Assembly: GCA_947579605.1 (NCBI GenBank)
Contig: OX388314.1
Span: 23,198,000-23,261,999 of the forward strand
Source of the DNA: Athripsodes cinereus
Lineage: Eukaryota > Arthropoda > Insecta > Trichoptera > Leptoceridae
Reading direction: 5' to 3'
DNA length: 64,000 nucleotides
Part shown: piece after piece, positions 41,027 through 50,950 of the stretch
How the letters are laid out: each line of letters begins with the position of its first letter
Position numbering within the stretch: the stretch's first letter is position 1
Position numbers and translations under genes: made by a program
Notes under the pieces: model-generated
Told to the model about the DNA's origin: nothing
The model's input: the letters and a program-made list of their open reading frames with translations, nothing else
Database searches by the model: none

Positions 41027-41950
41027 GATGAATATAATAATAATAAAAATAATAATAATAAGAACACTTTATTGATCAGAAAAAAAAAATCATGAGCAAT
41101 TGGCGAGCTTATTGCCTGGAGGCAATATCTTCCAGCTAACCAAAATAATGTGTGATACTATGTTGACAATGTGTAATTAATACTAAATGTGAACAGTTAA
41201 TACTAAATTTAATTATAACTAATTACATTCTTAGTCCTAAGTAGAACATTATATATGTCATGTTTCCTCTAATACAGTGTTTCTTAACCTTTCTAGCGAG
41301 TCGCACCCCTTTGAATCTGAAAATATATCTCCGCACCCCATTGAAAAATATGTTTTAATTTTAATGCGGCTCTCGAAGTATTAAGTGGTGAAGCGCACTG
41401 GCATAATAATTTTTATGAGCTTCAATATTGGGGCGACACTATTGCAGATTTCAAATATTTTATTACAAGAAATTTAATAAATGATATTTTATCATTTTTA
41501 TGGTTAGGTAGGGGCTTCTCCCGCACCCCCAAAAATACATTCCCGCACCCCTGGGGGGTGCGGGCACCCCCTGTTAAGAACCACTGCTCTAATAAATACT
41601 ATAAAATGAAGGATAAAGGCACGGGGAGGAACTTTTTAGTAGCGTAGAGGAATTTCTAATATTGCAAGGTAGATTATTCCACATTCTAATTGCATGGGTC
41701 GTAAATGGTGAACTGAAGAAGGTTGTGGTGTGGTGCATCAGGGACGGCAAGTAACTGGTTATTCTGAGATCTCAGAGGACGTCCATGTGAAGACAGGTAT
41801 TCAAAACGCTTAAAAAGGTATTGAGGGGAATTGTGCTTTAGGATGTTGTACAGAAAGTAGAGTATATGTAGATCGCGGGATTGTTTGTATGTTGGCCATT
41901 TAAGTTCTGCTCGAAATTTGGAATATAGTTTTGTTTAAACTAAAATACAC
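41027..41950 (-). repeat. CR1/jockey-like LINE RT C-terminus and 3' UTR, interrupted
   Basis: The minus strand of 41640-41950 reads LHILYFLYNILKHNSPQYLF, then SSHGRPLRSQNNQLLAVPDA and ends near WNNLP-like residues after a stop, a typical end of a non-LTR reverse transcriptase. 41070-41150 carries the 3' UTR-like 'ggcgagcttattgcctggag', and the (ATT)-rich tail is at 41030-41065. A hAT element is inserted at 41275-41586. Confidence 0.65.
41275..41586. mobile_element. hAT element with perfect 8-bp TSD, nested in a LINE
   Basis: Starts CAGTGTTTCTTAACC and ends with the inverse of CAGTGGTTCTTAAC. Flanked by perfect 8-bp duplications CTCTAATA (41267-41274 and 41587-41594). 312 bp, with ccgcacccc repeats near the right end; no transposase. 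It splits the LINE fragment 41027-41950. Confidence 0.9.
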
Positions 41951-43369
41951 TACCAGAAACCTCCAAAGTCAGCAACATGCTTGTGTTGTAAAAGTTGAGC
42001 CGCGAATTATGTATTTTTTTGCTGATACTAACCAGTTTTTTCTATTCTTCATACTAACATGTCCTCCACTATTTGATAAACGTAAGTAATTGTTTCTTGG
42101 CTAATCTCTGCAATTCCTAACCTTACCTTAATTAAAATGAGTATTGAGAGTGAAAATGACAGCGACAAAAATGTGTAGGCTTTGGTACTGTTATAGGTTA
42201 CTAGATAGGCTTGCATATCTAGTAAATTAAAAAAGAATATGACACTTCAATTCAGTTACCTATCAAAATTTTCCAAGTCAGTGATTTATTATTTTATTTG
42301 AATAAAGTCATCACTCTATTGCTAATTATAATATTTTCAGCAATCTCAAATTTGCTGAAGGACAATGGAACAACTTTATACAGGCCTAAATGACGTCACA
42401 AAGAAAACAGTATGAAATACTTTTAAACGTAAGTAATAATATTACGTTGTTCATTTAATTTCTACGTGACGTAAGAAGTACATTATAATAGTCGGTAAAA
42501 CGTAGAAAAGTAATGTGAACCTTCCCCTTGGAGAATGAGAGGAAAGGTGTTTCTGCAAATTACGATACACTGTTAAAAATAACAGCAGAATAATTAATAA
42601 CAAGAAACAGTAATCGCTGTGAAATTTGTAAGCCTGATTTTTTTTTGAAAATTTCGTGATGCTTTTTTCTAGTTTTATTCACAATTAATAGAAATTTAAT
42701 ATGACGATTGGGTCATAGAACATAAACAATTGTGTACCTATAACGGTTTTGGGGATTTTCACCGAAAAATATATTTCTTGCGCTTTCGACGTTCCTGCTG
42801 TCGCCATCCTCAGGAGCTAAATATAAACAGCTGAGAAAACACAGAGATAAGTCATTAAAGTATTAAATGTGATAAAAACTATGACAATATAAAGAATTAT
42901 CTAACCTTTATATAGAAAATGTTCCCGATTTTGTCTCTCAGCCAAAAGACTTGTAGAACCTTTACGCTTTTTTTAAAAATTGCATTAAACGATTTTCAGA
43001 AATGTTTCATAACTCTCAGTTTTATTTTTAGTAACTGTTCTTAGTTAAAGTATTGGTTTTAAATATGCTCAATATTATTTTTTATTCAGTTGGCAATTTC
43101 AACAAATCACTTCTCATTTAAAAGAAAAAAATAACTGTTAACTTCAATCTCAAGACTTCGCTACGTTTTGATCAGATTTCTGTCAAGCTTTTCACAAGTC
43201 TCCTAACGGGTAGTGTTGCCACCTAATCATGTTTATGTCCAATATTTTTATCGATAGCCTTGTTCTTTATAGCAATATATAATTATTATTTTATTGCCTA
43301 GAATTGTTACTGTTAAATGAAAGATTGTGGGCAGAATCAAAGCTGAAATCGAGATTTTTTTTATATATG
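41951..43369. other. Intergenic, no gene recognised
   Basis: AT-rich. A stretch near 42770-42815 (gcgctttcgacgttcctgct, gccatcctcagg) resembles the core of the MITE at 54557-54717 (aagatgccgcaaggcgaaag) in reverse. Otherwise nothing supported. Confidence 0.4.
43366..43369. repeat. Target-site duplication of the Ty3/gypsy element, left copy
   Basis: TATG here and at 48001-48004. If the LTR is taken one base shorter, a 5-bp TATGT duplication is equally possible. Confidence 0.75.
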
Positions 43370-43676
43370 TATAATGGATGTTTATACTTGAAATAAAGCA
43401 ATCAGTGTTTTTCTGAAATAATATCAAAAATTTATTAAAAACATTATTTAAACTAAAGAAACTAAATATTACTAAAAATAAAATAAACAATAATAAAACA
43501 ATTACCTGAAATAATATCAAAAAAACAACATTTAAAGTCTTTACTTCAGGTCTTTCAAAACTAACACAAAATTACAAACAAAATTACTTTACCAACTGTC
43601 AAAACAAAAATTCTAAATTCAAATAAATAAACTAAAGGAAATCACTCCTATGAGTAGGTAGGTGGTTTTCTTTACA
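43370..43676 (-). repeat. 3' LTR of the Ty3/gypsy element
   Basis: 307 bp, identical by eye to 47694-48000. In sense it starts TGTAAAGAAAACC and ends CATCCATTATA. It contains an internal direct repeat of ctgaaataatatcaaaaa. The small minus-strand frame at 43248-43520 lies across it and is not a gene. Confidence 0.95.
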
Positions 43677-43686
43677 CCTCCCCTCC
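43677..43686 (-). promoter_or_regulatory. Polypurine tract
   Basis: In sense, GGAGGGGAGG directly abuts the 3' LTR, the expected position and composition for the plus-strand primer of reverse transcription. Confidence 0.85.
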
Positions 43687-43725
43687 AAGAAAAAAACAAT
43701 TACAAGTGAAAACGTACGTAATTGT

Positions 43726-46700
43726 TCACTTAATAACAAATACTGGAAAAAGTTTCGTAATGTGGTAGAAATTTGACTCTGTTTTCTTGTGTCCGGTATC
43801 AACTTCATAGATTGAGTTTGAAATTTTCTTTAAAATTTTGTATGGTCCAATCTTTAATTCATCCATTTTCTTCCTATTTAGTCGATTTCCATTTTCTACG
43901 TAAACTCTGTCTCCCACTTCCAATTTATATTCTTCCCTATGCAAGTCGAATATATTCTTATTATAATTGTGAGATTTTATTGTATTTTCAAGGGCTAGTT
44001 TTCTGTCTCTATTCAAATCTTCTTTTGTAAATTTTGATTTTAATTCTAGTGGTAAAATATTAACATTTTCGCCTTCCAAAAGGTATTTTGGAGCAAACTT
44101 AGTGACTGTGTGTTCTGTTTCATTATATTTTTCTACACATTTCTGTGCAACAGTAGTCCATGCTGTTTTCCTATCACTTTCATTTATTTTACATCTTATT
44201 TTATTTACTAAGGTTTGATTTAACCTTTCATTGATCCCATTCGAAAAAGGTGAATCCACAGCAGTGAAAACTATTCTTATGTTTTCCATTTTTAGAAATT
44301 CTTTAAATTCTTTTGAATTTATGCCAGGATATTGGTCTGTTAGTACCATATCAATATTGTAGTTTTGTGTCACATTTTTTATCAGTTTAATAAAATCATT
44401 TGCGGTTTGGTTTTTCGATGTGAGAATGTAAGCATATCTCGTGAAATGATCTACCAGCAGATGTAAATATTTTTTTGTTGATCGTGATCCTCCAAACCCT
44501 CCTATGGTATCAATAGATATAATTTCAAATGGGCGTGTAGCTGGTCCTAAATGTGACATTAAACCATATTTTGATTTCCTCCTTGATTTGTTTTTTATAC
44601 AAATTTCACACTCATCGCAAATTTGTTTAATGTTTGTGATGATATTCTTTGCAGTATAGCATGGTGTTATTTTATTTATCATTTGTGTTCTTCCAATGTG
44701 GCAGTAGGTATCATGGACATCTTTTATTATTGTTTTACTATATTCTTCTGATAGTATGATTTTTTTCCTTTTTTTATACATTTTGTAGTAAATATCATTC
44801 TCCAATATAAATTTGCTATTTTGTAGTTCCATATTCATGTGTTGGTCATTTTTTATATCTTGCAGGTTTACTAAATTTACTACTTTTATAAAATCGTCAT
44901 TATTTTCATTTGGTTCTAGAACTGGATTTCTGCTTAAACAGTCTGCTTCTTGATTTAATCTTCCTGGGTTATATTTTATCTTAAAATTATATTGAGATAA
45001 ATAATACATCAAATCCCCTAATTCCTCATCAGTTCTGGCCTTGATGTTCATATTTTCTAATGGTTTATGATCTGAGTACACTATAAATTCTTTTCCCATT
45101 AGCCAGTGTTGCCAATATTTCACAGCTTCTTTTATTGCCAGACATTCTAGATAAATTGCCTTCTTCTTTTTTTGTGCTTCAGTTAATTTTTTTGAAAAAT
45201 AAGCAACCGGCTTACTGTTTTCGTTTTTATCTTCTTGTTTCAACACTGCTCCCACTCCTTTGATACTAGCATCCGTGTAAATGTATATTGGTAATTCAGG
45301 GTCAAAAATATTCAGGATTGGCTCTGAACACAGCAATTCTTTAATTTTTTCAAATGATTTCTGGCATTTGTCGGACCATATGAATTTCACATCTTTTCGT
45401 AATAAATTGTGTAACGGGTCCAGAATAATTGCGCTGTTTGGTAAAAATTTATGATGAAAATTTATTTTTCCTAAGAATTGACGTATATTTTTTCTTGTTT
45501 CTGGTATTGGAAAATTTTTCACAGCGGTTAAATAATCTTTCAGAGGTCTTACTGAATTATTTTGTATTATGTGACCTAAATATTTGGCATAATTATTTGC
45601 AAAAGTACATTTGGAAAATTTTAGTCTAAAACCTTCTGTTATTATTGCCTCCAGTAGTCTTGTTAGATGTAGTATATGTTCTTGAAAAGTTTTCGAAAAA
45701 ATTAAAATATCGTCTATAAAATTTACTGCAAAATCAGAGAGTTTGTATTTCCTTATGATGTTACTCAATATTCTTTGGAAGATAGCTGGAGCAGTCTTTA
45801 ATCCAAACGGAAGACACGTCCATTGGTAATGGCCTTCTTGTGTAACAAATGCAGTTTTGTGTCTATCTTCAATCTTCAAAGGTATCGACCAAAATGCTGA
45901 ATTTACATCAAAAGTAGAAAAATATTTGCAGTTTACAGTTTTCACCATCAAATCCTCAATTAATGGAAATGGTTGTGATTGAGGTACGACAATTTTATTC
46001 AATTCTCTGAAATCTATACATAATCTTGTTTTCTTGTTATCTTCTTTTTTATAAGCCAGAGTTACTGGAGCAGCAAATGGGCTATAAGATTCCTCAATCA
46101 GATTCTTCTTTAATAGTTGTGATATTTGATCTTCTATTTCTTTTCTATCTTCAGCTGTGCATCTATATGGACGTTTGTAACAGTATTTATCCACCATTAA
46201 ATCAATATGAGCCTCATAATCTCGCACAGTACCTATGTCATATTTATCTTTTGCAAAGACTGATTTGTATTTTTCTATCAACTTATCGATTTGTGATTTT
46301 TCATATAAATCTAGATGGTTTACAAACATTTCAAAACCATCTGAGTTAATATGTTCATTGAAATTTATTTTACATTGGTTTGATTGTTTGTTTTCTCGTT
46401 GTAATACCTCAGTGGGTAGAAAAACATCTTCTTTATTCTTGTCACCTAGTACATCAGGAATATCGACATTTTGAATATTTGAAGTTTCTCTTTCATTTAA
46501 ACTTAATATGTAATTTTCTTTTTTATCATTACATTGCATTATCTTTAATTCTTCATTTTGTGTTAATCTGAAGTTTTTGATGCAATCCAATCCAATTAGA
46601 AAATCATAATTAAAATTTTCATTATCTATTATGAAAATATCCATAATCTTTTCAATATTGAAAATCTTTATTTTAAGTGTTACCATACCTTTAGTTTTCT

Positions 46701-46872
46701 TCTCACCATTAATAGTTTTCAAGTTAACCATTTGTATATCTCTTGTATCTGGTTTTTGTTGTATTTTTAATAATTTAGCATTAATTAATGATACATTTGA
46801 ACCCGAATCATAAATTCCAGAAACATTTAAAGCATCATTTATTATTAACTTTACTTTTATTAATGGTGGCAT
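43726..46872 (-). CDS. pol: Pol polyprotein of the Ty3/gypsy element (protease, RT, RNase H, integrase)
   Basis: 1048 aa from the first ATG; in the element it is probably made as a gag-pol fusion. Retropepsin: DSG at residues 22-24. Reverse transcriptase: FDVNSAF at 321-327 and FIDD at 385-388 give the three catalytic Asp. RNase H: D534, E576, D601 and D644. Integrase: HHCC finger H720, H725, C752, C755, then D788, D846 and E882 with exactly 35 residues between the last two. GPY at 1009-1011. No internal stop or missing catalytic residue. The first ATG is 2 nt after the gag stop, in the -1 frame. Base composition is as AT-rich as the host's. Family certain; clade within Ty3/gypsy not determined. 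Confidence 0.95.
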   Translation of the reverse strand: MPPLIKVKLIINDALNVSGIYDSGSNVSLINAKLLKIQQKPDTRDIQMVNLKTINGEKKTKGMVTLKIKIFNIEKIMDIFIIDNENFNYDFLIGLDCIKNFRLTQNEELKIMQCNDKKENYILSLNERETSNIQNVDIPDVLGDKNKEDVFLPTEVLQRENKQSNQCKINFNEHINSDGFEMFVNHLDLYEKSQIDKLIEKYKSVFAKDKYDIGTVRDYEAHIDLMVDKYCYKRPYRCTAEDRKEIEDQISQLLKKNLIEESYSPFAAPVTLAYKKEDNKKTRLCIDFRELNKIVVPQSQPFPLIEDLMVKTVNCKYFSTFDVNSAFWSIPLKIEDRHKTAFVTQEGHYQWTCLPFGLKTAPAIFQRILSNIIRKYKLSDFAVNFIDDILIFSKTFQEHILHLTRLLEAIITEGFRLKFSKCTFANNYAKYLGHIIQNNSVRPLKDYLTAVKNFPIPETRKNIRQFLGKINFHHKFLPNSAIILDPLHNLLRKDVKFIWSDKCQKSFEKIKELLCSEPILNIFDPELPIYIYTDASIKGVGAVLKQEDKNENSKPVAYFSKKLTEAQKKKKAIYLECLAIKEAVKYWQHWLMGKEFIVYSDHKPLENMNIKARTDEELGDLMYYLSQYNFKIKYNPGRLNQEADCLSRNPVLEPNENNDDFIKVVNLVNLQDIKNDQHMNMELQNSKFILENDIYYKMYKKRKKIILSEEYSKTIIKDVHDTYCHIGRTQMINKITPCYTAKNIITNIKQICDECEICIKNKSRRKSKYGLMSHLGPATRPFEIISIDTIGGFGGSRSTKKYLHLLVDHFTRYAYILTSKNQTANDFIKLIKNVTQNYNIDMVLTDQYPGINSKEFKEFLKMENIRIVFTAVDSPFSNGINERLNQTLVNKIRCKINESDRKTAWTTVAQKCVEKYNETEHTVTKFAPKYLLEGENVNILPLELKSKFTKEDLNRDRKLALENTIKSHNYNKNIFDLHREEYKLEVGDRVYVENGNRLNRKKMDELKIGPYKILKKISNSIYEVDTGHKKTESNFYHITKLFPVFVIK

Positions 46873-46874
46873 AT

Positions 46875-47663
46875 CTAGTTTTTTGGATTCTTTTCATTCA
46901 ATTCTATTTCCAATTCTGAGTTATTTACAGTTACAATAGAATTTTGACTTTTAAACCAGCAATTTTCTTCAGAATGGTAACGTTTTCCTTTTTTCTCATT
47001 AGCACAGATTTTGCATGGTTTTTTGTATTCATTTTTATTTAATTGAGTGTCAGGATATGAAACCCTTTTTTTAACATATTTATTCTTCCCAACAAGATAT
47101 TCTAATTTTCCTAATGCATTGTATAGATCTTCCGTTCCTTGTAAAGCTTCTCTATCAATTTTATCAGCAACATAATTTGGTAGTCCAAATGCTATGAGGT
47201 CTACAAGTGTTCCAGTATCAATTGATTTTCTCACTCTCAACAATAGTTTTTCTTTTTTTAAAGCATACTCAATTAACGGGCCTGTTTGATAATTAAAAGC
47301 GAGAGCGTATCTAATAGGTGACCATCCTTTGTTTTCAAAAGTCACGCAAAAACTTTTTTCCCACTCTTCCCATCTCGATTCCACTGTATGTTTAATCAAC
47401 ATACAGCTGTACCAATCTTGACTGGAGTATTCCAAAAAGGCTTTTAATATTTCAATTTTTTTTATATCATCCTCGATTTGAAATCGTTTACATTCTAAAT
47501 TAAAATCTTTCATCCACTGGCATGCATTTGTATTTCTGCCTGTAAATTTTTCAATCATGAATTTCTCTGCAATTTTTCCCAAATTTGGATTTTCATATTT
47601 TGTTTGCTTATCTTCAACTAATTTTGTTAACAGTTTTTCCAACGTTTCATTTAGTTTATCCAT
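46875..47663 (-). CDS. gag: Gag protein of the Ty3/gypsy element
   Basis: 262 aa from the ATG at 47663-47661 (context ACACCATGG, near the animal start consensus). The frame is open a little further upstream but has no earlier ATG. It begins MDKLNETLEKLLTKL, has a helical capsid-like middle with FTGRN and WEEWEKSF, and near the C-terminus one zinc knuckle CKIC...H...C with spacing CX2CX9HX4C, which is longer in the middle than the usual CX2CX4HX4C. It forms the virus-like particle that packages the RNA. Ends AAC-TAG at the slippery site. Confidence 0.9.
   Translation of the reverse strand: MDKLNETLEKLLTKLVEDKQTKYENPNLGKIAEKFMIEKFTGRNTNACQWMKDFNLECKRFQIEDDIKKIEILKAFLEYSSQDWYSCMLIKHTVESRWEEWEKSFCVTFENKGWSPIRYALAFNYQTGPLIEYALKKEKLLLRVRKSIDTGTLVDLIAFGLPNYVADKIDREALQGTEDLYNALGKLEYLVGKNKYVKKRVSYPDTQLNKNEYKKPCKICANEKKGKRYHSEENCWFKSQNSIVTVNNSELEIELNEKNPKN
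46878..46884 (-). promoter_or_regulatory. -1 ribosomal frameshift site A AAA AAC
   Basis: In sense the gag end reads CCA AAA AAC TAG. The heptamer A AAA AAC is in the gag zero frame and is directly followed by the gag stop. Slipping back by one base continues CTA GAT ATG CCA, which is the pol frame. The heptamer is one of the canonical -1 sites. No downstream pseudoknot was assessed. Confidence 0.8.
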
Positions 47664-47681
47664 GGTGTTAAATATTATCAA

Positions 47682-47693
47682 TAAATGTTGTTT
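47682..47693 (-). promoter_or_regulatory. Candidate self-priming primer binding site
   Basis: The first 12 nt after the 5' LTR read AAACAACATTTA in sense, with no TGG as a tRNA site would need. They are perfectly complementary to TAAATGTTGTTT inside the LTR (47858-47847 in sense), and the last LTR base extends pairing to 13. This geometry is that of self-primed elements such as Tf1. It predicts that transcription starts near 47858. Confidence 0.6.
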
Positions 47694-48000
47694 TATAATG
47701 GATGTTTATACTTGAAATAAAGCAATCAGTGTTTTTCTGAAATAATATCAAAAATTTATTAAAAACATTATTTAAACTAAAGAAACTAAATATTACTAAA
47801 AATAAAATAAACAATAATAAAACAATTACCTGAAATAATATCAAAAAAACAACATTTAAAGTCTTTACTTCAGGTCTTTCAAAACTAACACAAAATTACA
47901 AACAAAATTACTTTACCAACTGTCAAAACAAAAATTCTAAATTCAAATAAATAAACTAAAGGAAATCACTCCTATGAGTAGGTAGGTGGTTTTCTTTACA
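47694..48000 (-). repeat. 5' LTR of the Ty3/gypsy element
   Basis: 307 bp. It carries the segment complementary to the primer site (47847-47858) and, further downstream in sense, an AATAAA signal at 47755-47760. The stretch from about 47858 to 47694 would be the R-U5 part of the transcript. Confidence 0.95.
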
Positions 48001-48004
48001 TATG

Positions 48005-50470
48005 TAATAATTTATGATTTATAAATTATGATATTTATTAAGGTCAGTTATTGTCATAAGTTTATTATAATTGTCTTTAATATTATTACTGTTCATTGCA
48101 TAGGTTCTTTATACTCGTATACCTTAAGCTACCTTAGGCACATCTCAGACTTTCTGACATTACTCCAATTTATTGTCACATACCTACATATCTGATACAC
48201 TTTTTACGGCAACATTAAAATATTACCTGCTACATTTTCCAATCAACAAAAAAATATTACCAGCTACATTTTGCAAAGGTTAAAAAACAGATAAATAAAA
48301 CACCAAATTTGTTCAAAAAAAAGAGTGAATGTTCTTGAGAATTTACGACCTATAAATTCATTTATTTTTACCAATAATAGAATTCCTAAATATTGTGTTT
48401 TATCTTGCTAATAAGGTGTCATGAACATCCTCCTAGATATGTTGAGCTTAAAATTACCCTTAATTTTGGAAAAGTCAAACTTTTTAAGGTGTCTTTTGTA
48501 AGGTGTGTGGAAAACACATTCTTAATTCCACATATTTAACAATTTAAACAAGAGTTTTGGTTAATCTTATAAATCTCATCGTTCATCTTATCATCTTATT
48601 AAATCTTTGATTATAGAGAAGTATATTTGTCAATCACCTAGTAATATATTTCCAGAAAAATCATAATTTACTAAATAATATAATAACTACCACCTTTTAC
48701 AGTTTAACTCCTTGCATACAAGACATAATATGGTCTACGTACATAACTATAAAGAGATGGCTTCATAGACTTGGTATTATTTGGAGCACGTTATTATATT
48801 ATGTAGGTATATGTATGGAAATCAGTTTTTCGGGGTAATTTTAATACAAATTTAAGTAAGTACATACGATATTATACTCACCTGTGATATGTAAACACGA
48901 ACATTGTAATAAAGCAGAAGGTCACACTACTAAGCCAAAAATAGTCTAGGTGCCAGGCAACATCATAATAACTCTTCATGTGGACAAAACAGGTAAATTA
49001 TTGTAGAAAAAGTAAAAGAAAAGTTTAATTAGATAAATTACCTTTATTTTATTCATTTAAGAAATACAGCAATCTACCAGTGAATTTTCTAAAGTAAAAT
49101 GAAAAAGACGTTGATTTATTACTGTTTTTAATATTAGATGTTCGTGAAATTTCACATCCTTGAATTCAGAAATAAAATGCTTCGTTGATCTGTACGTCCA
49201 TTGTAATTATACTCGTATTGATATCACTTTATTTTTCGACATTGTTGTATGGTTTTTAAGATTTATAGACCCATTCTCAAACACAACATTTGAATGTCAA
49301 TGGTTTAAGTGTAGGTATAAGGAATAAATGTGAATGAAAAAGTCGTAGAAAGGGAATTTGTAAAAGGGGTGACGTTGGGAGTCACTTTAAATGGAAGAAG
49401 TTCATTTCAAATACCTACCTATTAAAATAGAGACAGGTGTATGTATGTTAATTTATCTTTTTTCAGATGTCATATCAGTCCCATAATCATATTATTGCTG
49501 TTTGGGGAATACGAAGTGTTTATTGTTAACTATAATAAAATATCAATATAAATGTATCGAAATATAATATAAGTTGTGTCCCCCTAACGTCTACTATCAC
49601 TTGTGAGAAAGCGTCTCTACTCTAAGCAACCTGAAACAGTTCCTCAATGCTCCTCATAACTATCCAATAACGTAGATCTTGGCACCAGGTAATTTCCAAC
49701 AATTTTGTCCTGAATTATCAAGTAGAGCAAATTAAAAATTTATTAACACTATAGGTACTCCCAATTGGTAAATTTCGATATTATAAACAACTTTATTAGT
49801 ATTTTTTTATTGTGTTGTAAAATAGGCATGTATAATATATGTACCAAAAACATCAATATATCAAAGTTTTTTTATGATACGCCTATCGCTTTCTAATCAA
49901 AAATATTGCAGCGTATTTATAGCCGCCGAGACGTGCCAAAATAGCTCTACACTCTGGGCCATATGAATAAGACTCATAAATTTTCATCACTTCCTTTACC
50001 TTTTGTTTTATTTTTATACCGTTAATATTTTACTTTGTTTATAAATAGAACCAAATACACCTACTTACTTTAGGGTGTTACCATACATTCTCAACACCTT
50101 GTAGGCATTTGAGAATAAATAACCACATTCACTAGTCAAGCTAACCTTTTTGTTAAATATATAAGACTATTTTAAAAACTTTTGTGTACATACTCGTACG
50201 TTTTGAATAATAGAGGAATTTAACAAATAGCACACAGTTTAAAAATAATTACACAGGAATTTAAATTCAAATAAACCCCAAATACAACCTGAATCTCTTC
50301 GCCTTAAACAATAGCTTGTATCATAAGCGTACCTATGTAGGTGAACAGATCATTATGGGTGTAAAAACAGCGTTCTTTTTGGTCATCTATCGTTGGAAAT
50401 TCACTGAACATGACTCAGCATAACACCTATTGTTTTTTTGTAAAAATTGACACATTTAAATATATTTAAA
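48005..50470. other. AT-rich intergenic, no gene recognised
   Basis: No coding or repeat structure could be supported apart from scattered short AT-rich frames. Confidence 0.45.
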
Positions 50471-50474
50471 TTAC

Positions 50475-50740
50475 TAAAGAATGAATGGATGAGGACAGAA
50501 TGACTAAGAGGATATATTTGTCTGAGAGGAATGGTGCTCGGAGACGTGGACGTCCGAGGATTAAATGGCAAGATCATTTAAATCAAATCCTACAGGACGG
50601 TCACGTGTTGAGCACATTGAACAGGAGAGCATGCATGAGGAATTGTATGACAGTGACGGAAGCGAAAGATGTATGCAAAGATAGAAGGAAGTGGCGCTCG
50701 ATCCTTTCTGCCTACCCCGCGAGGGAAGCGGCGTGATGGT
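50475..50740 (+). repeat. LINE RT C-terminal fragment with open 83-codon frame
   Basis: The frame 50485-50736 begins MDEDRMTKRIYLSERNGA, continues RRRGRPRIKWQDHLNQIL and ends RRKWRSILSAYPAREAA. GRPRxxWxDH and DRxKWRSIL are the usual ending of endonuclease-reverse transcriptase polyproteins. The 5' part is truncated. Decayed relatives lie at 1025, 11200, 14355 and 39660, so this is the youngest copy here. Not a host gene. Confidence 0.75.
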
Positions 50741-50849
50741 ATGTATGTATGTAAATTACTATTGAATTTCAGACTAAGAGGAGACCAACATATTGTACAA
50801 AAAATATTTCTAGCTTAGCCATACTTACTTATTTACTTGTGCAGCTATT

Positions 50850-50950
50850 CCTCTCCACTGCTGAACATAAGTCTCCCCCAAATGTCTCCAGCCATCTCGC
50901 TTTCAGCAACCAGTCACCAGCAATTCTTCTAATGTCATCTGACCATTTGT
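50850..50950 (-). repeat. LINE RT C-terminal remnant (different family)
   Basis: The minus strand reads WSDDIRRIAGDWLLKARW, the (R)W.DDI...AG..W...A word found near the end of endonuclease-reverse transcriptase polyproteins. Short and broken. Confidence 0.6.

Larger units (their letters stand above)
43370..48000 (-). mobile_element. Complete Ty3/gypsy-type LTR retrotransposon
   Basis: 4,631 bp on the minus strand. Order in sense: 5' LTR (47694-48000), self-complementary primer site (47682-47693), gag (46875-47663), pol (43726-46872), polypurine tract (43677-43686), 3' LTR (43370-43676). The LTRs are 307 bp each and read as identical, TSD TATG. The integrase follows RNase H, which is the Ty3/gypsy order. 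There is no env-like frame and no chromodomain, but a GPY motif is present. Intact frames plus identical LTRs indicate a very recent, potentially still active insertion. Confidence 0.95.

Noticed and set aside
43248..43520. 90-codon hydrophobic frame at the end of the Ty3/gypsy element, possible env or membrane protein
   Set aside because: It runs out of the 3' LTR into flanking DNA and is made of AT-driven Leu/Ile/Phe codons; not part of the element's coding plan.
43370..43675. LTR ending at the inner TG (43375) to satisfy TG...CA
   Set aside because: The identity between LTR copies extends to 43370/47694, and only that boundary gives a matching TATG duplication.
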